From: Planctomycetes bacterium UBA1146 | Lineage (GTDB): Bacteria; Planctomycetota; UBA8108; UBA1146 | Length of the DNA stretch: 13,867 nucleotides | Assembly: GCA_002311345.1 (NCBI GenBank) | Contig: DCAA01000028.1 | Span: 59,129 to 72,995, forward strand | Direction of reading: 5' to 3' | Shown: piece after piece, positions 7,711 through 13,867 of the stretch | How the letters are laid out: each line of letters begins with the position of its first letter | Position numbering within the stretch: position 1 is the stretch's first letter | Notes under the pieces: generated by a model | The model's input: only the letters and a program-made list of their open reading frames with translations | What the model was told of the DNA's origin: nothing | The model's database searches: none | Made by a program: the position numbers and the translations under genes

Positions 7711-9132
7711 ATGCATCACTGTGGTCGATATGAACAACACCCCATCGACAGACGAGAGATGCTCTCTCGCTGTGCCCAGGGTTTTGGTGCTGTGGCATTG
7801 ACCGCTCTGGCGGGGGACTCGATCTTTGCAGACTTGCCGGGTCAGCCAGGATTGTTCGATCGTGGTCACATACCGGCTCGAGCTCGTTCTGTCATCTTCC
7901 TCTACATGGATGGAGGACCCAGTCAGGTCGATACCTTCGATCCGAAGCCGGCCCTTTCGAAGTGGGATGGCAAACCGTTTCCCGCTCCGATGGAACGAAC
8001 TCAGTTCAACAGTGTCGGCAATACCCTCAAGTCGCCATGGAAGTTCCATCAGTACGGTGAGTGCGGCCACCCCATCAGTGAACTGTTCCCTCATGTCGCA
8101 TCGCATGCCGATGAGTTGCTAATGGTGCGCTCGATGACGAGTCAGTTCTCCGAGCACACCAACGCCAATTACCTCCTTCACACCGGTCTCGGTACTGCCG
8201 GAAGGCCGAGCATGGGAGCGTGGGTTTCTTATGGTCTCGGTGCGCTCGCCGATGATTTGCCCGGTTTCGTGGTCGTCAACGGCGGGTTGGTGCCTCCGGG
8301 AGGACTAGACTGTTTTTCCAGTGCTTTTCTGCCGGCAACGCACCAGGGTTCCATCGTGTTGCCGAGGGATCAGGCGCTGGCCAACGTCGAACAGCGCGAG
8401 GGGTTCGACCGCCAGCGTCGCAAACTCGATCTACTCGGTGGCCTCGATCGGATGGGGCTGGAGTCATCGGGAGATCCGGATCCCATCGAGGGAGCGATCG
8501 CCAACGGCGAACTCGCCTTCCGCATGCAGTCGGCGGTTCCGGAGTTAGCGGATATCTCTGGCGAAACGGAAGAGACCCGTAGGATGTACGGACTCGAGCA
8601 CTCCTACGAGCCGACCCGTATCTTCGCTCGCGAGTGCTTGCTGGCACGGCGCATGGTGGAACGAGGAGTACGGTTCATCGAATTGACCTGCCCATCGGTG
8701 AGTGGAGATCGCTGGGATCAGCACGGCAACCTCAAGGATGGCCACGAGAACAACGCCCGTGCCGTCGATCAACCGATCGGCGCCCTGCTCACCGACTTGA
8801 AGCGACGCGGAATGCTCGAGGACACGCTCGTCATCTGGACCGGAGAGTTCGGTCGTACCCCCTTTGCCCAGGGCCGTGACGGCCGCGATCACAACCCTTA
8901 CGGTTACACTTTCTGGATGGCAGGTGGCGGGGTGAAAGCCGGCAGTGTCTATGGGTCCACCGACGAATTCGGTTACCGGGCGCAGGAGAAACCGGTCGTG
9001 ATCTACGATTTCCACGCGACGATGCTGCATATTCTCGGAGTCGATCACAGACGGTTGACGAAACTGTTCGGGGGTCGTGAACATCGTCTCACCGATGTCC
9101 ATGGCAAGGTCATCGAGGAGTGGTTGGCGTAA
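7711..9132 (+). CDS. DUF1501 family protein with twin-arginine-like signal
   Basis: A 473-residue exported protein of the DUF1501 family, which has an alkaline-phosphatase/sulfatase-like fold and is the regular genomic partner of PSD1/DUF1553 proteins. The N-terminus contains DRREML (13-18) and then a hydrophobic run around 23-35, typical of Tat export. Core motifs are FLYMDGGPSQVDTFDPKP (63-80), GEFGRTPFAQ and DGRDHNPYGYTFWMAGGG (about 377-408), and FHATMLHILG near 433. The histidines and acidic residues in these segments resemble the metal-site residues of the superfamily. ATG 7711 is chosen because GAGAGAGGG precedes it with 5 bases of spacing. An in-frame ATG at 7690, one base after the PSD1 stop, would add seven residues before the Tat region but has poor spacing. 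The enzymatic activity of this family has not been established to my knowledge. Confidence 0.92.
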   Translation: MHHCGRYEQHPIDRREMLSRCAQGFGAVALTALAGDSIFADLPGQPGLFDRGHIPARARSVIFLYMDGGPSQVDTFDPKPALSKWDGKPFPAPMERTQFNSVGNTLKSPWKFHQYGECGHPISELFPHVASHADELLMVRSMTSQFSEHTNANYLLHTGLGTAGRPSMGAWVSYGLGALADDLPGFVVVNGGLVPPGGLDCFSSAFLPATHQGSIVLPRDQALANVEQREGFDRQRRKLDLLGGLDRMGLESSGDPDPIEGAIANGELAFRMQSAVPELADISGETEETRRMYGLEHSYEPTRIFARECLLARRMVERGVRFIELTCPSVSGDRWDQHGNLKDGHENNARAVDQPIGALLTDLKRRGMLEDTLVIWTGEFGRTPFAQGRDGRDHNPYGYTFWMAGGGVKAGSVYGSTDEFGYRAQEKPVVIYDFHATMLHILGVDHRRLTKLFGGREHRLTDVHGKVIEEWLA

Positions 9133-9136
9133 GGGT

Positions 9137-9904
9137 TCAGTCTTGTTGCTGTTGTTCCTCGGCTTGTTGCTGGCGGATGACGCCGACGATCTGGCCGAAC
9201 TGCTTCAACTCTTCCTCATCGAGAACTTCCCGCAGTTGCCCACCGAGTTGGCCGAAGATCTGCCAGTATTCTGCGATGATCTGCTCGGTCTCGTCATAAC
9301 TCGGTGGCGGATCGCTGTAGAGTTCATCGGTGAGTTGCGCGGCTGTATCGGAATAGGTGAAAAGAACATCCTGCAGTTGTAACTGGCGGGCCGCACCCAG
9401 ATTCATCTCACGAGCCACCTGGTCGATGATGCGAGGAACCCGTTCGAGACTGCCGTCGACAAACTCCGTGGTTTTATCGCGTGACTCCTCGATCTCGGAT
9501 CTTCGCAGAGCGGCACGGGTGTACTCGACCCCTCGCTCCTCCATCACCGCCTCGACGGCCGCCAGTAGTCTCTCATCGGTACTGAGATCCTGGCCCAGCA
9601 GAGCGCTGAGGGACCTCGAAGAAGCGCCAGTGGCTGCAGTCTCATCGAGGATCTCTCTGGTTGAATTCGGATCCTGGCTGGTGCTGACTTCGACCGCTTC
9701 GAGACGCGCCTGTAACAGCAGCACATCGTCGCGCAGCAGCGAGAGGCTCTCCTCGAGTGCAGTCGTAGCGGTTTCAACGGCGGCCTGGTTGTCAGGCGAG
9801 GGTAGCGATGGAGTGGCCTGTTGCTGCAAGAAGATGGCGGTGGCTGACAGGACCAACGCCAGCAACGAGATGGAAGGAAAGAGTGAGTTTTTTGAATCGC
9901 TCAT
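9137..9904 (-). CDS. Membrane-anchored helical/coiled-coil protein, diverged paralogue (copy A)
   Basis: Function unknown; 255 residues. A short cytoplasmic head (MSDSKNS) is followed by one hydrophobic segment (about 8-26), then a periplasmic part that is almost entirely helical. A coiled coil is suggested by LEESLSLLRDDVLLLQARLEAVE-type heptads near residues 50-72. The rest includes LLAAVEAVMEERGVE, a segment with DPPPSYDETEQII, and REVLDEEELKQFGQI near the end, closing in a glutamine-rich tail. The AVEAVMEERGVE and L.EVL...E..QFGQI segments are shared with copies B and C, so this is the third, most diverged member of a tandem family. The frame is open to a GTG at 9934, but that lies inside a strong hairpin, so ATG 9904 is preferred. 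The 3' end converges on the DUF1501 gene, with only four bases between the two stop codons. Confidence 0.85.
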   Translation of the reverse strand: MSDSKNSLFPSISLLALVLSATAIFLQQQATPSLPSPDNQAAVETATTALEESLSLLRDDVLLLQARLEAVEVSTSQDPNSTREILDETAATGASSRSLSALLGQDLSTDERLLAAVEAVMEERGVEYTRAALRRSEIEESRDKTTEFVDGSLERVPRIIDQVAREMNLGAARQLQLQDVLFTYSDTAAQLTDELYSDPPPSYDETEQIIAEYWQIFGQLGGQLREVLDEEELKQFGQIVGVIRQQQAEEQQQQD

Positions 9905-9921
9905 CGATTTTATCCAGTCAA

Positions 9922-9962
9922 AACAAACCGGCACCCGGCTCTGGACAGGGTGCCGGTTTGTT
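9922..9962 (-). terminator. Strong intrinsic terminator downstream of copy B
   Basis: A perfect 15-base inverted repeat (9922-9936 with 9948-9962, core ACCGGCACCC / GGGTGCCGGT) encloses an 11-base loop. Read on the - strand, the hairpin is followed by a T-rich run within TTTGTTTTG. It lies 30 bases past the copy B stop and ends 17 bases before the copy A start, so it should insulate copy A from the genes upstream. Confidence 0.85.
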
Positions 9963-9977
9963 CTCTCGAAAGTTATC

Positions 9978-10030
9978 CGGGAAGATCAGTTCTATCCCTC
10001 GTTCTCGCTATCTCCCTGGTTCCCGTTGTT
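9978..10030. repeat. Near-identical 3'-end segment shared by copies B and C (copy B side)
   Basis: This 53-base stretch covers the last codons, the stop and 14 bases of downstream DNA of copy B. It matches 10864-10916 at copy C with three mismatches by eye. Similarity this high reaching past the stop codon suggests recent duplication or gene conversion rather than protein-level constraint alone. Confidence 0.8.
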
Positions 10031-10756
10031 GACGATTCCCTGGCCGACACGAGGGTCGACTTCTTCGGAGTAGATCTGACCGAGCTGGATCATCTGTGCG
10101 GGATTGAGGACCTCATCGAGCTCGCCGATCAGCGATCCAACTTCTTGTCTGATCTCGCCCTGGATCTCGGCGATCATCTGAACTTCTTCCCCCTCGGGAA
10201 AATCGCCATTGAGGAGTTCGTCGGAGAGAATCGTCATCGTTTCAAAACTAGTCTCGAGGATCTCCTCGACCGCCATTTCGGTTTCTGGGTCCAGTTCCAT
10301 CTTGTCGGTGATTTTTTCGTACAGATTCGGCAACTTGTTGCGAGCATTGCCGATCCAATTTGTCATGCGGCCACCGACTTCTTCTCTCTTGGCGCGACGT
10401 TGAGCATCCTGCGCCAGTTCAACACCTCGCTCCTCCATCACCGCTTCGACAGCTGCGGTGATTCGTTCGGCTTCTATCGCACGTAATTGAACTCGCTTGG
10501 CTTCGGTTTCGGGCTCGGTGGATGCGCCAGGTTTTTCTGACACAGTTTTTCCCATCGAATCCAGTTTGGTTTGTATTCCCATCACTTCCTGGCGCAACGC
10601 GGAGATGCTTTCCTCCAGGCCACTGGGATCAAAGGAAGCCTGGGTCTGGACAGGTACCGGTTCTGGTTGTTGTTGAGAGAAGTAAAACGCCGACCCGGCC
10701 AGTATCACGGACACAAAAGAGAGAGCCGGGAACAATGGGGACCTGGAGACGGACAT
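9992..10756 (-). CDS. Membrane-anchored helical/coiled-coil protein (copy B)
   Basis: Function unknown; 254 residues, roughly 58% identical to copy C in a by-eye alignment. There is one N-terminal hydrophobic segment (about 8-27, SPLFPALSFVSVILAGSAF), a Pro/Gln linker (PVPVQTQ) and a coiled-coil run LEESISALRQEVMGIQTKL near 47-65. A helical domain follows with ERITAAVEAVMEERGVELA, KLPNLYEKITDKMELDPET and AVEEILETSFETM, and then LDEVLNPAQMIQLGQIYSEE near the C-terminus. The paired 'L.L...' and 'vL.P.Q' helices resemble periplasmic Spy/CpxP/LTXXQ-type helical proteins; this is a structural guess, not a recognised family match. ATG 10756 has AAAAGGAGT ahead of it at the same spacing as copy C. 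It is probably co-transcribed with copy C, 121 bases apart, and the unit ends at the hairpin downstream. Confidence 0.85.
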   Translation of the reverse strand: MSVSRSPLFPALSFVSVILAGSAFYFSQQQPEPVPVQTQASFDPSGLEESISALRQEVMGIQTKLDSMGKTVSEKPGASTEPETEAKRVQLRAIEAERITAAVEAVMEERGVELAQDAQRRAKREEVGGRMTNWIGNARNKLPNLYEKITDKMELDPETEMAVEEILETSFETMTILSDELLNGDFPEGEEVQMIAEIQGEIRQEVGSLIGELDEVLNPAQMIQLGQIYSEEVDPRVGQGIVNNGNQGDSENEG

Positions 10757-10761
10757 GAGAC

Positions 10762-10770
10762 ACTCCTTTT
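10762..10770 (-). promoter_or_regulatory. Ribosome-binding site of copy B
   Basis: On the - strand AAAAGGAGT lies 5 bases before ATG 10756. Copy C has the same core at the same distance, showing that the translation leader was duplicated with the gene. Confidence 0.75.
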
Positions 10771-10863
10771 AATCGGAAACAAACGCTACAGTTTTTTCAA
10801 AACCCCAGAAATCAGCAGGAGTTGCAGTATCCATCTGTTTTGGAAACCTGCACGTCCATTATT

Positions 10864-10916
10864 CGGGATGATCAGTTCTATCCCTCGTCTTCGCTATCTC
10901 CCTGGTTCCCGTTGTT
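10864..10916. repeat. Near-identical 3'-end segment shared by copies B and C (copy C side)
   Basis: This is the partner of the segment at 9978-10030. It encodes the shared C-terminus NNGNQGDSE..EG and includes the stop and 14 bases beyond it, with three mismatches over 53 bases. Confidence 0.8.
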
Positions 10917-11639
10917 GGTGATCGCACCGCCTACCTTGGGGTCGACCTCTTCGCTATAAATCTGACCGAGGTGGATCATCTGCTGGGGATCAAGCACCTC
11001 GTCGAGCTGTCCGATGATATTTCCGAACTCATCTTTGGCCTCTATCTGGAGGGCGAGGATCTCGTCATCATCGAGATCACCTTCCACCAGTTCGGTGGTG
11101 ATCATCGTCAACGTTTCAAAACCAGTCTCGAGGATCTCCTCGACCGCAATTTCGGTCTGGAGGTCGAGGTCCATCTTTTCGGCGATTCGGTCGTACAGGT
11201 TCGGCAACTTGTCGCGAGAATTGTTGACCCACCTGGACATGCCGGTACGGCCTTGTTCTCTCTTGGCGCGACGTTGAGCTTCCTTGGCCAGATCGACGCC
11301 GCGCTCATCTATCACCGCTTCGACTGCCGCGGTGATTCGCTCTGCTTCCAGTGCCCACAACTGGACTCGCTTGGCTTCCGCCTCGACCTCGGTAGTTCCG
11401 AGGGCTGCTGACTCCTCGAGGGCAGCCTCTTCCATCGACTCGAGTCTCGTTTGCAGACCTATCATTTCCTCTCGCAAATTGGAGATGCTCTGTTCGAGGA
11501 CACTGGCATCGAAAGCTGTCTGGGTCTGAGTTGGCACAGGTTTTGTGTCTTGTTGTGCGACGTAGATCGCTGAACCGGCGAGCACCACCGCGAGAGCAGA
11601 AAGAGCAGGAAATAGTGGAGAAGAACCGGATATGGACAT
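10878..11639 (-). CDS. Membrane-anchored helical/coiled-coil protein (copy C)
   Basis: Function unknown; 253 residues, first gene of the - strand paralogue cluster. The layout is the same as copy B: membrane segment at about 9-28 (SPLFPALSALAVVLAGSAI), PVPTQTQ linker, heptad run LEQSISNLREEMIGLQTRL near 47-65, and KRVQLWALEAERITAAVEAV. The helical domain with KLPNLYDRIAEKMDLDLQT and AVEEILETGFETL follows, then LDEVLDPQQMIHLGQIYSEE and an acidic end GNQGDSEDEG. It has no Cys and very few His residues, so a classical metal site is not evident. ATG 11639 is chosen over the TTG at 11642 because of the strong leader signal. Upstream, about 220 bases separate it from the divergent dockerin gene, and its promoter must lie there. 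Confidence 0.85.
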   Translation of the reverse strand: MSISGSSPLFPALSALAVVLAGSAIYVAQQDTKPVPTQTQTAFDASVLEQSISNLREEMIGLQTRLESMEEAALEESAALGTTEVEAEAKRVQLWALEAERITAAVEAVIDERGVDLAKEAQRRAKREQGRTGMSRWVNNSRDKLPNLYDRIAEKMDLDLQTEIAVEEILETGFETLTMITTELVEGDLDDDEILALQIEAKDEFGNIIGQLDEVLDPQQMIHLGQIYSEEVDPKVGGAITNNGNQGDSEDEG

Positions 11640-11644
11640 CAAAG

Positions 11645-11655
11645 ACTCCTTTTTT
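11645..11655 (-). promoter_or_regulatory. Ribosome-binding site of copy C
   Basis: On the - strand AAAAAAGGAGT lies 5 bases before ATG 11639. It decides in favour of that start over the adjacent TTG codon. Confidence 0.75.
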
Positions 11656-11859
11656 GATGGGCTCGGTCTCAGGAATACCCAGAACTCTAACCGCCCTCGA
11701 TGCTACGAAGAAATTCGTGGTGCGCAAGGCGCCGAAAAGGGGATCTGGCGCGCCTGTGGGCGATAAGACCCTTCAAATTCAGCACTTCGGTCCGATTCAG
11801 GCAGAAATCCGGATCGATACAATGGGTACACGTCATCTCGCTCTGGAACAGGAGGATCG

Positions 11860-12477
11860 ATGCAGAACCGTATTCCGCTGATCGTACTTCTGGCAGCTAT
11901 TTGCACCTTCTCCCTGACGGTTTCTGTGGATGCTCAGATCGTGCCACTGAACGTCTGCTGCAACCCCGTTCCGGGCACCAACATGATTCACATATCGTTC
12001 ATCGATCCGGGTGCCTATCTCTCGTTCGATGTGAGCCTTAACGGTGTAATTGTGATGGTGTTGCCGGCATCGGCCCCTCTAGCGACGATCACGGCACTGG
12101 TTGCTGTCGGAGGCAACGGAACACACACGATCTGTGTTCAGGGGACTCAAGGCCCGCAGGGCTCTGGTCAGACGAGTTGTTGTCAAATTACGCTGCCAAC
12201 TCCGCGACAGTTCATGCGTGGCGATTCCAACGATGACAAGACAGTCAATCTCGCCGATGCCATCGCTTCGCTGCAGATGTTGTTTGGTTCCTTGCCGATG
12301 ACCTGCCATGACGCTGTCGATGCAAATGATGATGGAGCCATGGATCTCTCCGATCCTATCTACGTTCTCGCGTATCTTCTCGGTGGTGGAGTGGCACCAC
12401 CGGCACCTTTCCCGCTGTGTGGGGTTGATCCGACACCCGATACCCTCATCTGTCACATCACGTCTCCGTGCCCATAA
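11860..12477 (+). CDS. Small secreted protein with C-terminal dockerin-type repeats (first of pair)
   Basis: A 205-residue exported protein of unknown role. The signal peptide covers about 1-25 with a likely cleavage after VDA. A beta-rich, Cys-containing domain (26-112) follows, with NVCCNP, FIDPGAYLSFDVSLNG, ICVQG and TSCCQI; the paired cysteines suggest disulfides. The C-terminus carries two EF-hand-like calcium loops of dockerin type I: DSNDDKTVNLAD (122-133) and DANDDGAMDLSD (154-165). It ends in the Cys-rich tail GVDPTPDTLIC..., typical of planctomycete dockerin proteins. Loop 1 has Lys where Gly is usual. AGGAGG lies 4 bases before ATG 11860. It is a tandem paralogue of the gene at 12643, with shared 'DPG.Y..FDV..NG' and 'CVQG' segments. 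Dockerins normally dock to cohesins, but none is visible in this window; the repeats may serve only as a calcium-stabilised end domain. Confidence 0.88.
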   Translation: MQNRIPLIVLLAAICTFSLTVSVDAQIVPLNVCCNPVPGTNMIHISFIDPGAYLSFDVSLNGVIVMVLPASAPLATITALVAVGGNGTHTICVQGTQGPQGSGQTSCCQITLPTPRQFMRGDSNDDKTVNLADAIASLQMLFGSLPMTCHDAVDANDDGAMDLSDPIYVLAYLLGGGVAPPAPFPLCGVDPTPDTLICHITSPCP

Positions 12478-12496
12478 AAATCTGTGCATCAGAGAA

Positions 12497-12527
12497 CCAG
12501 TTTGCGGATCGAACTGGCGCTGTTTTT
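12497..12527 (+). terminator. Probable intrinsic terminator after the first dockerin gene
   Basis: CCAGTT at 12497-12502 pairs with AACTGG at 12512-12517, extended inward by a G-T and a G-C pair, with a 5-base loop. A run of five T follows at 12523-12527. It starts 20 bases past the stop. The stem is short and the T run is five bases away, so this is moderately supported. Confidence 0.45.
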
Positions 12528-12642
12528 CAAGATGCATGGTCCTACTTGTCTCCCCAATCGGATGTGTATCTATCTCCGCATCTTCGGAGCGGTATTGCCG
12601 AACCGCGATCGGTAGACACCGACAGGAACAAAAGGAGGCCCC

Positions 12643-13254
12643 ATGACCAACTCAAAGATCGCACTGGTACTGCTGGCGACTCTGTGCTTCTTCATCGCCC
12701 CCAGTCTTGCTGAAGCTCAAGTGCCTCCCTTGACGATCAACTGTGATCCCATCTCGGGGACATATCAGGTTTTCATCACATTCACCGATCCTGGCGTGTA
12801 TGCCCAGTTCGATGTGACCGTCAACGGAGGGCTCACGGCGATAGTACCGTCTGCAGGAATAGCCATGGTCCTCACCACCCTTGTGACGCTTCCTGGTCCT
12901 GGCGGATACCTGGTGTGTGTCCAGGGAGTGGGTGGGCCAGGCGGAGTCAGTCCTCTAGCCTGTTGCCAGTTCTCAGTTCCTGCATTATTTGTTCGTGGTG
13001 ATGCCAACGTCGATGGTGCCATCAACATCGCAGATATCGTTACCCAACTGGCTCTGCTCTTCTCCGGATTGCCTGTGCTTTGTCTCGATGCTGCAGATTC
13101 CAATGATGATGGAGCGATCAATATCGCCGATCCGATCTATCTGGTGTGGTATGTGCTTGGATCTGGCCCGGCCCCACCGCCTCCTCACATCTTATGTGGA
13201 CCGGACCCAACGGCCGATGCACTCGATTGTGCTTCCTTCCCCCTGTGTCCCTGA
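12643..13254 (+). CDS. Small secreted protein with C-terminal dockerin-type repeats (second of pair)
   Basis: A 203-residue exported protein of unknown role, tandem paralogue of the preceding gene. The signal peptide covers about 1-26 with probable cleavage after AEA. A beta-rich domain (27-113) contains FTDPGVYAQFDVTVNG, VCVQG and ACCQF. Two well-formed dockerin calcium loops follow, DANVDGAINIAD (120-131) and DSNDDGAINIAD (152-163), both with the expected D-x-N-x-D-G pattern. A Pro-rich linker (GPAPPPPH) precedes the Cys-containing end with CGPDPTADALDC. AAAGGAGG lies 4 bases before ATG 12643. The 165-base gap from the first paralogue holds a terminator-like hairpin and a second small hairpin (12574-12589), so it may have its own promoter. 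Surface attachment or envelope structure is possible but not shown by the sequence. Confidence 0.88.
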   Translation: MTNSKIALVLLATLCFFIAPSLAEAQVPPLTINCDPISGTYQVFITFTDPGVYAQFDVTVNGGLTAIVPSAGIAMVLTTLVTLPGPGGYLVCVQGVGGPGGVSPLACCQFSVPALFVRGDANVDGAINIADIVTQLALLFSGLPVLCLDAADSNDDGAINIADPIYLVWYVLGSGPAPPPPHILCGPDPTADALDCASFPLCP

Positions 13255-13275
13255 GGGGGAGATAGTCAATCGATG

Positions 13276-13313
13276 AAAAAAGGGCGGTGGCCAAAAAGGC
13301 CACCGCCCTTTTT
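13276..13313. terminator. Bidirectional intrinsic terminator
   Basis: GGGCGGTGGCC (13282-13292) and GGCCACCGCCC (13298-13308) form a perfect 11-base GC-rich stem around an AAAAA loop. It is flanked by six A on the left and five T on the right, so it works in both directions. It lies between the convergent second dockerin gene (stop at 13254) and the putP end (stop at 13330). Confidence 0.95.
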
Positions 13314-13329
13314 GCTAAAACTCTCGTTC

Positions 13330-13867
13330 CTACTTGTCCGATCGACGGGTCATGGCACTCACACCCCACGTCACCAGCAGCGATAGCAAGAAACCGGGCG
13401 CGAGGCTGTAAAGGCGTAGACCTTCGACCTGATCCGACAGCCATGCGTTGACATCGAGGTTGTCCCACAACAGTACCGTGGTCAGGCCCGTGATCATGCC
13501 GGCCAGCACTCCATTGCGGGTGACTCCCGACCACCACAGGCAAAGCAACATCGGTGGGCCGAAGGCGGCACCGAGACCCGCCCAGGCAAACAGCACCTTC
13601 TTGAAGATGGAACTCCCGGAATAGAAGGTGAGCGCGAAGGCGATCAGTCCGACCACCACCGTCACGATGCGACCGATCTTGACCAGCTTCTCCTGGCTGG
13701 CATCCGGTTCCATCTCCTGGTGATAAAGATCCTCGGTGAAGGAGGATGAGGTGACGAGCAACTGGGAATCTGCCGTCGACATCATCGCTGCCAGTGCGCC
13801 GCAGATCAGTAGCCCCGCCAGCCAACCAGGAAAGACTGCCTGGGCGAAGGCGGGCATCATCAGTTCG
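13330..13867 (-). CDS. putP: Sodium/proline symporter PutP, C-terminal part (partial)
   Basis: Inner-membrane sodium:solute symporter (SSS family), C-terminal 178 residues; the gene continues beyond the right edge. The key segment MMSTADSQLLVTSSSFTEDLY matches the helix that in E. coli PutP carries the Ser/Thr sodium ligands (there 'MSTLSCQLLVCSS..TEDLY'). Further PutP-like segments are VKIGRIVTVVVG, FAWAGLGAAFGPPMLLCLWWSG and TRNGVLAGMITG, followed by the last membrane helix and a short basic tail. This is close to proline-type transporters rather than pantothenate or sugar members, although related amino acid symporters are possible. An ATG at 13860 is only an internal Met. The stop lies 17 bases before the shared terminator. 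Confidence 0.88.
   Translation of the reverse strand, partial: ELMMPAFAQAVFPGWLAGLLICGALAAMMSTADSQLLVTSSSFTEDLYHQEMEPDASQEKLVKIGRIVTVVVGLIAFALTFYSGSSIFKKVLFAWAGLGAAFGPPMLLCLWWSGVTRNGVLAGMITGLTTVLLWDNLDVNAWLSDQVEGLRLYSLAPGFLLSLLVTWGVSAMTRRSDK

Noticed and set aside
10757..10877. Weak inverted repeats between copies B and C as a terminator
   Set aside because: The stem is only about five to seven pairs with mismatches and a long loop. It is not sufficient to call a terminator, and co-transcription of the two genes is more likely.
11640..11859. Possible sigma-70 promoter (TACAAT at 11818) upstream of the first dockerin gene
   Set aside because: The -10-like box is plausible, but no convincing -35 element lies at 16-18 bases. 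The region must contain divergent promoters, but I cannot place them.
12217..12228. RGD tripeptides in the dockerin proteins (MRGDS and VRGDA) as possible integrin-type adhesion motifs
   Set aside because: The RGD is the usual lead-in to the first dockerin calcium loop in planctomycete proteins (RGD-x-N-x-DG) and is explained by that.
13118..13825. Open frame of 235 codons on the - strand overlapping putP and the second dockerin gene
   Set aside because: It runs through the bidirectional terminator and through putP in another frame, and its peptide is low in hydrophobic order and rich in Arg/Gly. It is a shadow.
1..13867. CRISPR arrays, tRNA or rRNA genes, insertion sequences
   Set aside because: No regularly spaced direct repeats, cloverleaf-like segments, rRNA-like stretches or transposase motifs were seen when reading both strands.

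Overview
The window looks like a chromosomal segment of a Planctomycetota bacterium, probably a marine lineage of the Saltatorellus/Poly30 type. Three things point there: a cytochrome-c-like PSD1/DUF1549/DUF1553 gene followed directly by a DUF1501 gene, two small secreted proteins ending in dockerin-type calcium-binding repeats of the style common in those genomes, and a third secreted protein resembling a repeat family of the same lineages. The phylum call is inference from gene content. No rRNA, tRNA, CRISPR array, transposase or phage gene was seen. The longest stretch without a gene is about 220 bases (11640-11859).

Left part (1-2351, + strand): the end of modA, then modB and modC, each joined to its upstream neighbour by a 4-base ATGA overlap. 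This is a molybdate (possibly tungstate) ABC importer with a short ModC that lacks the usual C-terminal Mop/TOBE domain. A 155-residue secreted or anchored protein with a strong ribosome-binding site follows.

Centre-left (2419-4050, - strand): a class I SAM-dependent methyltransferase with a hydrophobic stretch in its C-terminal part and lower GC than its neighbours, and a membrane-anchored protein carrying motifs of the periplasmic i-type lysozyme inhibitor PliI.

Centre (4119-9132, + strand): the large PSD1-type gene (1189 residues, two CxxCH motifs, an internally duplicated beta-rich insert) and the DUF1501 gene with a twin-arginine-like signal. This is a typical paired unit of planctomycetes. 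The partner proteins are presumed to act in the periplasm on an unknown, perhaps polymeric or sulfated, substrate.

Centre-right (9137-11639, - strand): three tandem paralogues of about 255 residues, each with one N-terminal membrane anchor, a short coiled coil and an all-helical domain. The two upstream copies are close relatives that share identical ribosome-binding-site spacing and near-identical DNA across their stop codons. A strong hairpin separates them from the diverged third copy. Their function is unknown; I suggest a Spy/CpxP-like (LTXXQ) helical fold as a hypothesis.

Right part (11860-13867): two tandem secreted dockerin-repeat proteins (+ strand), probably separate transcription units because a terminator-like hairpin lies between them. 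A bidirectional terminator then separates them from the C-terminal end of a convergent putP sodium/proline symporter gene that runs off the window.

Nothing here is an obvious complete new defence or metabolic system. The best leads are the triplicated anchored helical family, the anchored PliI-like protein and the duplicated insert in the PSD1 protein.
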